DNA of 20,502 nucleotides from JAVBSN01 sp031556525 (GCA_031556525.1 JAVBSS010000049.1:1-20502); one strand, 5' to 3'. Positions 1-7,117 are shown, counted from the stretch's first letter. Made by a program: numbers and translations. The notes: a model not told the origin generated them from the letters alone.

Positions 1-1
1 A

Positions 2-2317
2 GAGTTTATATTAGTATCAGGAGATATAGATAATAGAACAGGAGCCGGTTCTTTTAAGGATGCAATGAGTGCAGGTAGTAAACTTCACCGTAAGATCCAG
101 AAAAGAATGGGCTCTAATTATCGTAGTGAGGTTTCTTTAAAGATAGATGTTGAGGCTGATGATTTTATATTAACTATAGATGGTAGAGCGGACGGAATAA
201 TTACTGATGGCGAAGATATAATTATAGATGAGATAAAGGGTATGTACAAAAATGTAGCCTTAATGGAAGAACCTATATTTATACATAAGGCCCAAGCTAT
301 GTGTTACGCATATATATATGCTAGAGAAAATAATTTAGAAAATATATATGTTCAGATGACATATGCTAATCTGGAAACAGAAGAAATAAAGAGATTTAAA
401 GAAGAATTTGAATATGAATACCTTGAAAAATGGTTTAATGACATAATAGATAAATATTTAGTATGGGTTAGATATGATTGTAATAACAAATTACAAGTTA
501 GAGAATCCACCAAAGGTATGGAATTTCCTTATCCTTATAGAGAAGGACAAAGGGATATGGTTGTGTCTACATACGCAGCCATAAGTAGACATCATAATTT
601 GTTTGTACAAGCCCCAACAGGAATAGGAAAAACAATGGCATCTATATTCCCAGCAGTTAAGGCATTGGGTGAAGGCTATGGGGAGAAAATATTTTATCTA
701 ACAGCAAAGACAATTACAAGAACTGTGGCAGTAGATGGTTTTGATTATTTAAGAGAAAAGGGTTTACAGTTTAAAAGTGTTGTGATAACTGCAAAAGAAA
801 AAATATGCATGTGTGATGAAATGGAATGTAACCCGGATGGGTGTCCGTATGCCCTAGGTCACTATGACAGAGTAAATGATGCAGTCTTTGATATAGTAAC
901 GCACGAAAATTCAATAACTAGAGAAGTTATAATAGAGTATGCCGAGAAACATCAGGTATGCCCTTTTGAGATGAGCTTGGATGTAAGTTTATGGGTAGAT
1001 GGAATAATATGTGACTATAATTACGTATTTGATCCAAGAGTTTATTTGAAAAGATACTTTGCTGAAGGCGTTAGTGGTCAGTATATATTCCTTGTAGACG
1101 AAGCTCATAATCTAGTTGAACGTGCAAGCAGTATGTATAGTGCAGAACTTTATAAAGAAGATTTTCTTAAAATAAAGAAAATTGTTGGGAAATATAATAA
1201 TAAATTAGCTGGCAAACTAGAAAAGTGCAATAAGGATTTATTAGAACTAAAAAAAGAATGTGACAATTATTCGGAAATAGAAAATATAGGTGGATTCTAT
1301 TTACACTTACTTAATGCATTAAGTGAATATGAAATGTTTTTAGAAGACTATAAGAATATTTCGGAACGAGAAGAAGTAGTTGATTTTTATTTTCAACTTA
1401 ATAACTTCTATAATATTTATGATAGATGTGATGATAGTTATGTTATATATACAGAAAATAAAAGTAGTAATTCATTTATGATTAAGTTGTATTGTGTGCA
1501 TCCTGCAAATAACCTTACAACCTGTATTAATAAAGGAATTTCGACAATATTTTTCTCTGCAACCTTGTTACCAATTAAGTATTATAGGGAGTTGTTAAGC
1601 AATAATGAAGAAGATTATGCAATATATATACCATCTCCTTTTGATAAAGCTAATAGGACTATACTTACAGCTAGAGATGTTAGTAGTAAGTATACAAGAA
1701 GAGGATTAGAAGAATATGAGAAAATGTATGCATATATAGAAGCAGTGGTTAAGGCAAGAAAAGGAAATTATATGGTATTCTTTCCGTCTTATAAAATGCT
1801 TAATGATATATATGAAATTGCTGTTGCCCATGGGCTTGATAATGATGTAATGTTTATAAAACAAGACCAATATATGAATGAAATGAGCAGAGAAGGTTTC
1901 CTAAATGCTTTTTATGAATATGATAATATAACCGCATTTTGCATTATGGGAGGTATATTCTCGGAAGGAATAGATCTAACTGATGAAAAATTAATTGGAG
2001 CTATTGTAGTCGGAACAGGACTTCCAATGGTATGCAATGAAAGAGAAATATTAACAAACTATTTTAATGAGCGAGAAAATACAGGATACGAGTATGCTTA
2101 TCTGTATCCAGGAATGAATAAAGTACTTCAGGCAGCAGGTAGAGTTATTAGAACCACTAATGACAAGGGCGTAATAGTTTTATTAGATGAGAGATTTCTA
2201 ACAAAACAATATGTATCTTTGTTTCCTGTTGAATGGGAAGATTACCGAATAACTAATAATAGAAGTGTAAGTGAGGATATTAGAGAGTTTTGGGATAATA
2301 TAAATAAAGATAGATAA
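2..2317 (+). CDS. Nuclease-helicase: Cas4-like PD-(D/E)XK domain fused to XPD/DinG-type Fe-S DNA helicase (5' partial)
   Basis: The reading frame is open to the left edge, so the true start lies outside the window and the ATG at 65 is internal; residue numbers below count from it. The N-terminal part has a Cas4/RecB-type nuclease pattern: GRADG (40-44), DEIKG (55-59) and a HKAQAMCYAY QxxxY-like motif (74-83). The helicase follows with Walker A APTGIGKT (183-190), cysteines 248, 250, 255, 260 and 299 able to supply an XPD-type 4Fe-4S cluster, a DEAH box (345-348), SATLLP (498-503) and motif VI QAAGRVIR (689-696). XPD/DinG helicases unwind DNA 5' to 3'; joining one to a Cas4-like nuclease suggests a cytoplasmic DNA-repair or end-processing enzyme. 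Domain identity is firm; the pathway is inferred. No terminator follows the stop before the murF leader promoter. Confidence 0.88.
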   Translation, partial: EFILVSGDIDNRTGAGSFKDAMSAGSKLHRKIQKRMGSNYRSEVSLKIDVEADDFILTIDGRADGIITDGEDIIIDEIKGMYKNVALMEEPIFIHKAQAMCYAYIYARENNLENIYVQMTYANLETEEIKRFKEEFEYEYLEKWFNDIIDKYLVWVRYDCNNKLQVRESTKGMEFPYPYREGQRDMVVSTYAAISRHHNLFVQAPTGIGKTMASIFPAVKALGEGYGEKIFYLTAKTITRTVAVDGFDYLREKGLQFKSVVITAKEKICMCDEMECNPDGCPYALGHYDRVNDAVFDIVTHENSITREVIIEYAEKHQVCPFEMSLDVSLWVDGIICDYNYVFDPRVYLKRYFAEGVSGQYIFLVDEAHNLVERASSMYSAELYKEDFLKIKKIVGKYNNKLAGKLEKCNKDLLELKKECDNYSEIENIGGFYLHLLNALSEYEMFLEDYKNISEREEVVDFYFQLNNFYNIYDRCDDSYVIYTENKSSNSFMIKLYCVHPANNLTTCINKGISTIFFSATLLPIKYYRELLSNNEEDYAIYIPSPFDKANRTILTARDVSSKYTRRGLEEYEKMYAYIEAVVKARKGNYMVFFPSYKMLNDIYEIAVAHGLDNDVMFIKQDQYMNEMSREGFLNAFYEYDNITAFCIMGGIFSEGIDLTDEKLIGAIVVGTGLPMVCNEREILTNYFNERENTGYEYAYLYPGMNKVLQAAGRVIRTTNDKGVIVLLDERFLTKQYVSLFPVEWEDYRITNNRSVSEDIREFWDNINKDR

Positions 2318-2349
2318 AATAGTTACAATTCTTAAGATTTTGGCTAGAG

Positions 2350-2378
2350 TTGGACTATTGGCAAAAATATGATATACT
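2350..2378 (+). promoter_or_regulatory. Predicted promoter for the murF leader
   Basis: TTGGAC (2350-2355) and TATACT (2373-2378) are separated by 17 bp. Transcription would start near 2385, at the left arm of the first hairpin of the array, leaving a leader of about 308 nt before murF. Confidence 0.65.
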
Positions 2379-2382
2379 ATGA

Positions 2383-2658
2383 ATGCTTAGCGAGGTATTA
2401 TCGAGCTTAGCATGAATGCATACCTAGCCACTTAATGAGGTATTATCGAATTTAGTGTATATGGTATTACCCGGATGCTTAGCGACTGATAGAGAACTTA
2501 GCGAGGTATTATCGAGCTTAGTCGTAATCGTATCTTGAAATTGATTGAGGTATTATCGAAGTCAATGAAAAGATTGTATTATCGAATTTAGTGTATATGG
2601 TATTACCCGAATGCTTAGCGACTGATAGAGAACTTAATGAGGTTTTGAGGTGATTAAG
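2383..2658 (+). ncRNA. Array of hairpins with a shared 13-nt loop; putative structured leader RNA of murF
   Basis: Four exact copies of GAGGTATTATCGA (2392-2404, 2437-2449, 2503-2515, 2547-2559) are each enclosed by inverted arms of different sequence: ATGCTTAGC/GCTTAGCAT, CACTTAAT/ATTTAGTG, ACTTAGC/GCTTAGT and ATTGATT/AGTCAAT. The first three stems share a T-T mismatch at the same place; the fourth is fully paired with one G-U. A fifth, degenerate unit keeps only GTATTATCGA (2576-2585) over a 5-bp stem. A sixth hairpin, CTTAAT/ATTAAG (2633-2658), has a GAGG-rich loop. Changed stems with kept pairing point to selection on RNA structure. Because the promoter sits just upstream and no terminator intervenes, I infer a murF 5' leader. 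A separate small RNA or a dispersed repeat family is possible. I recognise no known riboswitch. Confidence 0.6.
2440..2643 (+). repeat. 68-bp direct repeat inside the hairpin array
   Basis: Bases 2440-2507 and 2576-2643 match at 65 of 68 positions, differing at 2474/2610 and at 2501-2502/2637-2638. Each unit runs from the GTATTATCGA loop through a GGTATTACC near-palindrome and GCTTAGCGACTGATAGAGAA to the next hairpin's left arm. The two changes at the 3' end turn a GC arm end into AT, and the partner of that arm is changed to match in the last hairpin. Confidence 0.85.
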
Positions 2659-2692
2659 CGATATATTTATTGGCTTATCAAGGAGAGTATAT

Positions 2693-4057
2693 ATGAAAAA
2701 TATTACAGTTAAAAATATAATAGAAGCTACAGGTGGTACTCTTTTATGTGGAGATATTAATGTAGAACTATATGATGTATGTATTAATTCAAGAGAGGTT
2801 AAAGATGGAGATCTATTTATTCCTATAATAGGAGCTAATGTAGATGCTCATAGATTTATAAAATCCGCACTAGATATAGGCGCAGCAACATTAACTTCTA
2901 AGGAAGATATAGATGTGGAGACAGATAAACCTGTAATTTTAGTAAAGGATACTATAGAGGCATTACAACAAATAGGAATGTATATAAGAAATAGATATGA
3001 TATACCTGTTGTTGGAGTTACAGGAAGTGTAGGTAAAACTACAACAAGAGAGATGATATCAGCAGCACTTAAGACAGGATATAAGACATTTCATACAGAA
3101 GGTAATTTTAACAGTCAAATAGGTGTACCTATAACTTTATCAAGAATGACAGATGAATATGAGGTAGCTGTATTAGAATTAGGTATGAGTGAACAAGGTC
3201 AAATAGTTAAATTATCTAATATGATTAGACCTACTATAAGTGTTGTTACAACCATAGGATTGGCTCATGTGGAATATTTGGGAAGCCAAGAAAATATTAG
3301 AACTGAGAAATTATCTATAATAGAAGGAATGAATAAGGACGGAATATTATTACTTAATGGTGATGATAAGATGCTTGCCCAGATGAGAGGCAAGATGCCA
3401 TGTACAACTTATTTTTATGGTTGTGAAGATTGGTGCGATTATCGTGCGATGAACATATCATATGAAAAGGGTAAGAGCTATTTTATATTCGTGCATGGAG
3501 AAGATAGAATATCTGTAGAGTTGAATGCACTAGGAAAACATAATGTAGCTAACTGCGTAGCAGCAATGGCGATAGCTGATATGCAAGGAATTCCGCTAGA
3601 AACTGCAAGAAAAGCTTTTGTAGAATTTGAAGGACAGAGATTACAGATAGTAGAATTAGAGAACAAATATACAATTATTGATGATACGTATAATGCTAGC
3701 CCGACTTCAGTAAAAGCAAGTATTGATGTATTGTGTGATATGAATGTTACAGGAAAGAGATATCTAGTATTAGCAGATATGCTAGAGCTAGGAGAGAATT
3801 CTCCAAAGTATCATTATGATGTAGGAACATATATTAGTGACAAACATATAGATGAGTTAATAGTTATAGGTGAACTATCTATGAATATTAAGCAGGCTGT
3901 AGATGAGGGCAATTCTAATATAAGAACTTGTAGCTTTACTGATAACGAAGAAATAGCAATGTATTTGATGGCACTTATGCAGCCAGAGGATGTGGTATTG
4001 CTTAAGGGTTCGAATGGAATGCATCTTTGTGAAACAGTAGAAATATTAAAAGATTAG
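2693..4057 (+). CDS. murF: UDP-N-acetylmuramoyl-tripeptide--D-alanyl-D-alanine ligase
   Basis: MurF adds D-Ala-D-Ala to the UDP-MurNAc-tripeptide, the last cytoplasmic step in building the peptidoglycan stem peptide. The 454 residues are the usual family length. Visible motifs are the N-terminal MurF substrate domain with SREVKDGDLF (33-42), the ATP-binding loop GVTGSVGKTTT (108-118), EGNFNSQIGVP (136-146), the LELGMSEQGQ acidic segment (161-170), the AHVEYLG stretch (191-197), DDTYNASPTS in the central/C-terminal part, and LADMLELGE. The start has AAGGAGA at 2680-2686 with suitable spacing. The gene lies outside a division and cell-wall cluster, alone behind a helicase and an unusual repetitive leader. 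A hairpin terminator follows at once, so it is probably monocistronic. Confidence 0.95.
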   Translation: MKNITVKNIIEATGGTLLCGDINVELYDVCINSREVKDGDLFIPIIGANVDAHRFIKSALDIGAATLTSKEDIDVETDKPVILVKDTIEALQQIGMYIRNRYDIPVVGVTGSVGKTTTREMISAALKTGYKTFHTEGNFNSQIGVPITLSRMTDEYEVAVLELGMSEQGQIVKLSNMIRPTISVVTTIGLAHVEYLGSQENIRTEKLSIIEGMNKDGILLLNGDDKMLAQMRGKMPCTTYFYGCEDWCDYRAMNISYEKGKSYFIFVHGEDRISVELNALGKHNVANCVAAMAIADMQGIPLETARKAFVEFEGQRLQIVELENKYTIIDDTYNASPTSVKASIDVLCDMNVTGKRYLVLADMLELGENSPKYHYDVGTYISDKHIDELIVIGELSMNIKQAVDEGNSNIRTCSFTDNEEIAMYLMALMQPEDVVLLKGSNGMHLCETVEILKD

Positions 4058-4064
4058 GTGTGTT

Positions 4065-4113
4065 AGGACATTATTTATTAATCCATAAGAGATTATTAAA
4101 TGATGTCCTTTTA
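4065..4113 (+). terminator. Rho-independent terminator after murF
   Basis: AGGACATTATTTA (4065-4077) pairs with TAAATGATGTCCT (4097-4109) with one G-U. The pairing continues inward through AATC/GATT and is followed by TTTT. Confidence 0.8.
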
Positions 4114-4144
4114 TAATATAAAATAAAAAAGTTTAATAAAGGTA

Positions 4145-4172
4145 TTGACAAAAAGGAAATAAATGATAAAAT
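4145..4172 (+). promoter_or_regulatory. Predicted promoter of the rubrerythrin gene
   Basis: A perfect -35 TTGACA (4145-4150) is followed by a 16-bp spacer and TAAAAT (4167-4172). The start ATG is 54 bp further on. Confidence 0.7.
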
Positions 4173-4183
4173 GATAATAGTAA

Positions 4184-4199
4184 TTAATACTAATATTAA
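4184..4199 (+). promoter_or_regulatory. Possible operator palindrome near the rubrerythrin transcription start
   Basis: TTAATA, four bases, TATTAA forms an inverted repeat just downstream of the -10 element. The position suits a repressor such as PerR, which commonly controls peroxide-defence genes, but the sequence is very AT-rich, does not match the PerR consensus well and may be chance. Confidence 0.25.
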
Positions 4200-4226
4200 A
4201 CGTGTAAAACGGAAGGAGAATATATT

Positions 4227-4766
4227 ATGAAATATGTATGTCAAGTATGTGGTTATGTTCACGAAGGAGATAGTGCGCCAGAGCAATGTCCAATCTGTAA
4301 GGTGTCATCAGATAAGTTTACTGAGCAATCAGAAGATAAGGTATGGGCATCAGAGCATGTTGTTGGTGTGGCACAAGGAGTAAGTGAGGATATTATCAGT
4401 GATTTAAGAGATAATTTCACTGGAGAGTGTACAGAGGTTGGTATGTATCTTGCAATGGCAAGAGTAGCACATAGAGAAGGATATCCTGAAATTGGTATGT
4501 ATTATGAGAAGGCAGCTTGGGAAGAGGCAGAGCATGCAGCTAAGTTTGCTGAATTATTAGGAGAGGTAATAACAGATAGTACTAAAAAGAATCTTGAACT
4601 AAGAGTAGATGCAGAAAATGGAGCAACTGCTGGTAAGACAGATTTAGCAAAGAGAGCAAAAGCAGCTAACTTAGATGCAATTCATGACACAGTACATGAG
4701 ATGGCAAGAGATGAAGCTAGACATGGAAAAGCATTCGAAGGATTATTAAAGAGATACTTTGGTTAA
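4227..4766 (+). CDS. Reverse rubrerythrin (rubredoxin domain first), NADH-peroxidase type
   Basis: Rubrerythrins reduce hydrogen peroxide at a non-heme diiron site using electrons passed through a rubredoxin iron, protecting anaerobes in the cytoplasm. Here the rubredoxin knuckles come first: Cys5/Cys8 and Cys21/Cys24. The four-helix diiron domain follows, with candidate ligands Glu67, Glu70, Glu94, the WEEAEH segment (98-103) and the DEARH segment (162-166). This reversed domain order and the 179-residue length fit the clostridial reverse rubrerythrins. AAGGAG at 4213-4218 lies 8 bp before the ATG. The gene has its own promoter and terminator, so it is a single-gene unit. The specific electron donor cannot be read from the sequence. 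Confidence 0.93.
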   Translation: MKYVCQVCGYVHEGDSAPEQCPICKVSSDKFTEQSEDKVWASEHVVGVAQGVSEDIISDLRDNFTGECTEVGMYLAMARVAHREGYPEIGMYYEKAAWEEAEHAAKFAELLGEVITDSTKKNLELRVDAENGATAGKTDLAKRAKAANLDAIHDTVHEMARDEARHGKAFEGLLKRYFG

Positions 4767-4784
4767 GTTACAAGCCATGCAAGG

Positions 4785-4840
4785 ATAAAATAGAAAGTAG
4801 CTGAAAGCACTTGTGCTTTTTCAGCTGCTTTCTATTTTAG
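4785..4840 (+). terminator. Strong terminator hairpin after rubrerythrin
   Basis: AAAATAGAAAG-T-AGCTGAAAGCAC pairs with GTGC(TT)TTTCAGCTGCTTTCTATTTT, with one G-U and a two-base bulge and a very short loop near 4811. A-rich and T-rich flanks would let it act in both directions. Confidence 0.85.
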
Positions 4841-4850
4841 AGTTATACGG

Positions 4851-5011
4851 CGACAGCCGTCCAACGAGAAGAAGCGAAGCGAATTCGAGGTGGAGCATGG
4901 CGAATATAGAGAATCGAGCTGGCTCGGCTTATTTTAATGGAGCAGTCGAATATAGAGAATCGACAGCCGTCCAACGAGAAGAAGCGAAGCGAATTCGAGG
5001 TGGAGCATGGC
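4851..5011. repeat. GC-rich duplicated intergenic repeat, 51 bp twice plus 17 bp twice
   Basis: An exact 51-bp repeat occurs at 4851-4901 and 4961-5011, and an exact 17-mer, CGAATATAGAGAATCGA, at 4901-4917 and 4947-4963. The layout is A-B-spacer-B-A, all in direct orientation. The 51-bp unit is about 59 percent G+C, far above its surroundings. Each unit can fold: AGCC/GGCT, TCCA/TGGA and CGA/TCG arms close around a purine-rich loop, and CGAGCTGGCTCG lies in the spacer. The right copy ends at the first base of the complement of the neighbouring gene's stop codon. It looks like a REP- or MITE-like dispersed element; no transposase or clear terminal inverted repeat is present. An open frame across it overlaps the terminator and is not considered a gene. 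Confidence 0.75.
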
Positions 5012-6219
5012 TATTGTAAAGTAATAGATTCAAATTCTTTAATCCATTTATTTGACACGCCAAGAACATATACATATGGCAATATGTTATAAAAATATTG
5101 TGGATCAGACTCTACGAGTTCTTCTAATTTTTCCTTTTCAACAATTTTAAGAAAATTCTTAAAACCTCTTATCTTTCCTAATGCGTCTATTCCGTATGGT
5201 GTTCTTTTTGGCATAAATCTCATCAATATCCGAATAATCAAAATACAAGCTAATCCAATGATATATGTGACCAAATATATTGATGAAAAAGGTAGACTTT
5301 GTAATAATTGATAAGCCCACATTATACACCAGTACATTCCTATTGGTATTAATAACACCTTGGAGATTCTTAACTTATCCAAAAAAATCAATAGAGTTAC
5401 TAATATAGGAAATAAAATAATAGCTGATGACAATTCACTATTATTATCTAAAATAGGTCTAATTGCTATCAATAAAAATATAATCGAAATCATTGCAAAT
5501 CCCCAAAAGTAAAGACTTTTGTGTAGGGAGCTTTCTTCGAATATGTTCTTCTTGTTTTCATAACTGTTTAAGTCTTCTTTTATATCATCAACAGTAACAT
5601 AAAAGCTATTTTCCAAATCTTCTTTAGTAACAGCATTGGCTTTATCAAAAAGTCCGTTTAAAAATTTTTGTTCTGCCTCATTATTACCTTTATAAATATT
5701 TTCTTTTGTGATTGTAAAACCTTTTCTTGTTTTAACTACAGAGGGAATCCATGTTATACTCCAAAATACTCCTATTATTGCAGTAACTCCTTGAGGTATT
5801 CCGAATATAGACGATAAAGGTATTAAAAATATGATAAATAAAATGGTAGTGATAAGGTTTATCTTAAACATATTATTTCTTGTTTTAACTATGTTTACAT
5901 ATTTTTTATCAGCCAAGTATACTAATAACGAAACAATATCTTGATTTCTAACATACCCCTTATATAAAAGACAAACTTCTGCACTGTTTAATCCCTTGGG
6001 CGGGTAAAACTCAATTGTTTCAACAACTTTGTCATCTTTTCCGTATTTTATCCAAATTAAAAAATATATTATAAGAAAAATTATAGGTAATGCTAAAACA
6101 ACTATGTTTACAACCATATATATATCACTACTGACGGTTATATAATTATAATCACAAAACACATTTATGAATATTGAAAGCAGCAATGAAAAAATAAGAA
6201 TTACAACATGTTTTTTCAT
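5011..6219 (-). CDS. DUF2207-like polytopic membrane protein, short form without the extracellular N-terminal domain
   Basis: The 402-residue protein has a signal-anchor-like segment (5-22), a second membrane segment (35-58) followed by a YGKD motif, and further hydrophobic stretches near 120-160, 237-257, 265-282, 286-308 and 313-334. The parts that recall DUF2207 proteins are EFYPPKGLNSAEV (70-82) with the following sequence to about 110, and the C-terminal block IRGFKNFLKIVEKEKLEEL (350-368) to about 397. Typical members are longer and place a roughly 200-residue outer beta-domain between the signal peptide and the second membrane segment; only about 12 residues are present here. AAGGAG precedes the ATG. 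The function is unknown. No partner gene is adjacent, and the 3' end touches a dispersed repeat, so this looks like a lone accessory envelope gene. Confidence 0.75.
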   Translation of the reverse strand: MKKHVVILIFSLLLSIFINVFCDYNYITVSSDIYMVVNIVVLALPIIFLIIYFLIWIKYGKDDKVVETIEFYPPKGLNSAEVCLLYKGYVRNQDIVSLLVYLADKKYVNIVKTRNNMFKINLITTILFIIFLIPLSSIFGIPQGVTAIIGVFWSITWIPSVVKTRKGFTITKENIYKGNNEAEQKFLNGLFDKANAVTKEDLENSFYVTVDDIKEDLNSYENKKNIFEESSLHKSLYFWGFAMISIIFLLIAIRPILDNNSELSSAIILFPILVTLLIFLDKLRISKVLLIPIGMYWCIMWAYQLLQSLPFSSIYLVTYIIGLACILIIRILMRFMPKRTPYGIDALGKIRGFKNFLKIVEKEKLEELVESDPQYFYNILPYVYVLGVSNKWIKEFESITLQ

Positions 6220-6606
6220 TATAGATTCTCCTTGTTAATTTATAGTGAATTACGAAACTCAATTTTTATAAAGTATTCTAGCAGTAATAGTTTCGCGTTA
6301 TTAATGATAGCATACTCATTTTTTAAAATCTATAGAATTCTATATATCAAATATATTTTTATTAAACTGATTTCTAAGTAGCAAGTGAGGAGAATCTGAT
6401 TTCATGCGAGTATGGTTAAGAAACTACTATGTTTTATTGTGCAACTTGCCCTCAACACAAAATAAAAAGTCAAATTGCTTGTTCAATACTAGAGAAAATT
6501 TGAAGAAGCCTTGCAAATGTTGGAATAATAAGCTACTATTAAACATAGCTATAAAGATAACGACAGAATAAACATATATATTAATTATTACTTTGGAGGG
6601 AATGTT
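6220..6606. other. 387-bp intergenic region between divergent genes
   Basis: This AT-rich stretch separates the DUF2207-like gene (minus) from the H1-like gene (plus). It holds a plausible plus-strand promoter at 6511-6539. I could not pick a convincing minus-strand promoter. No coding sequence or strong hairpin is seen. No remnant of a missing DUF2207 N-terminal domain is readable here. Confidence 0.6.
6511..6539 (+). promoter_or_regulatory. Candidate promoter of the H1-like gene
   Basis: TTGCAA (6511-6516), a 17-bp spacer and TACTAT (6534-6539). Each hexamer matches consensus at four of six positions, and the predicted leader is about 60 nt. Confidence 0.45.
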
Positions 6607-7107
6607 ATGAGTACAACTAAGAAAACAACAGCAGATCAAGTTGCAGCTGCTATGGAAAAGGTAGAAGCAGCAAAGAAGACTGAGGCAGTTGCAGAGAAAG
6701 CACCAGCAAAGAAAGCTCCTGCTAAAAAAGCAGCACCAGCAAAGAAAGCAACAACTACTACAGAGAAAGCACCAGTAAAGAAAGCTCCTGTTAAGAAGGC
6801 AGCACCAGCAAAGAAAGCTGAGACAGTTGCAGAGAAGGCACCAGCAAAGAAGGCTCCTGCTAAGACAACAGCAGCAACAACAAAAGCACCAGCAAAGAAA
6901 GCTCCTGCTAAGACTACTGCAGCTAAGAAAACAGAAACAGTTTTCATTCAATGGCAAGGTAAAGAAGTTGATACAAAAGATATTGTTAGCAAAGCAATGG
7001 AGACAGCAGGTAAGAAGACTATCAAAGAGCTTAACTTATATGTTCAACCAGAGAACAATACAGTTTACTTCACAGCAGATGGTGTTGAAGGTAGATTTGA
7101 GATATAA
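6607..7107 (+). CDS. Histone H1-like Lys/Ala/Pro-rich repeat protein with DUF6465-type C-terminal domain
   Basis: The 166-residue protein has a short N-terminal region (1-29), a basic low-complexity region (about 30-110) made of APAKKAPAKKAAPAKKA-type blocks, and a compact C-terminal domain from about 111 (VFIQWQGKEVDTKDIVSKA) to the end that resembles DUF6465. The basic part has a 23-residue period beginning EKAPAKKAPAKK and EKAPVKKAPVKK. Such PAKKA tails are typical of bacterial H1-like nucleoid proteins and bind DNA or RNA electrostatically, so I infer a nucleic-acid-binding or nucleoid role. The role of the C-terminal domain is unknown. GGAGGG lies 6 bp before the ATG. The gene has its own terminator, so it is monocistronic. 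Confidence 0.85.
   Translation: MSTTKKTTADQVAAAMEKVEAAKKTEAVAEKAPAKKAPAKKAAPAKKATTTTEKAPVKKAPVKKAAPAKKAETVAEKAPAKKAPAKTTAATTKAPAKKAPAKTTAAKKTETVFIQWQGKEVDTKDIVSKAMETAGKKTIKELNLYVQPENNTVYFTADGVEGRFEI
6697..6912 (+). repeat. Intragenic repeats in the H1-like gene
   Basis: Related 29-nt units beginning AAAGCACCAGCAAAGAAAGC start near 6697, 6766, 6835 and 6883, spaced 69, 69 and 48 bp apart. They keep the reading frame and encode KAPAKKAPA-type blocks. Third-position differences show they are not freshly copied. Confidence 0.75.
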
Positions 7108-7117
7108 TTAAGATTTC

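Larger units (their letters stand above)
2318..2692 (+). other. 375-bp intergenic region between helicase and murF
   Basis: I see no credible coding sequence here. The first 30 bases are plain AT-rich sequence without a terminator hairpin. A sigma-A-like promoter then lies at 2350-2378, and nearly everything from 2383 to 2658 is built from repeated hairpins. The last 30 bases carry the murF Shine-Dalgarno sequence (AAGGAGA, 2680-2686). Confidence 0.8.

Noticed and set aside
2383..2658. CRISPR array
   Set aside because: The repeats are short loops at irregular spacing with self-complementary flanks and related, not unique, intervening sequence; no cas genes are present.
2318..2692. Known riboswitch or T-box before murF
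   Set aside because: No T-box core, specifier loop, or recognisable riboswitch core, and no terminator/antiterminator pair was seen.
4813..5019. Open frame of 68 codons across the GC-rich repeat
   Set aside because: It starts inside the rubrerythrin terminator, has no ribosome-binding site and consists mostly of the duplicated non-coding repeat.
6427..6548. CTATGTTT (6427-6434) and AAACATAG (6541-6548) as arms of a long-range hairpin
   Set aside because: The arms are only 8 bp and over 100 bases apart in AT-rich DNA; chance is likely.
6427..6957. Long minus-strand open frames rich in Cys/Leu or Ala/Phe opposite the H1-like gene
   Set aside because: They are low-complexity mirror images of the Lys/Ala/Pro codons, without a convincing start site.
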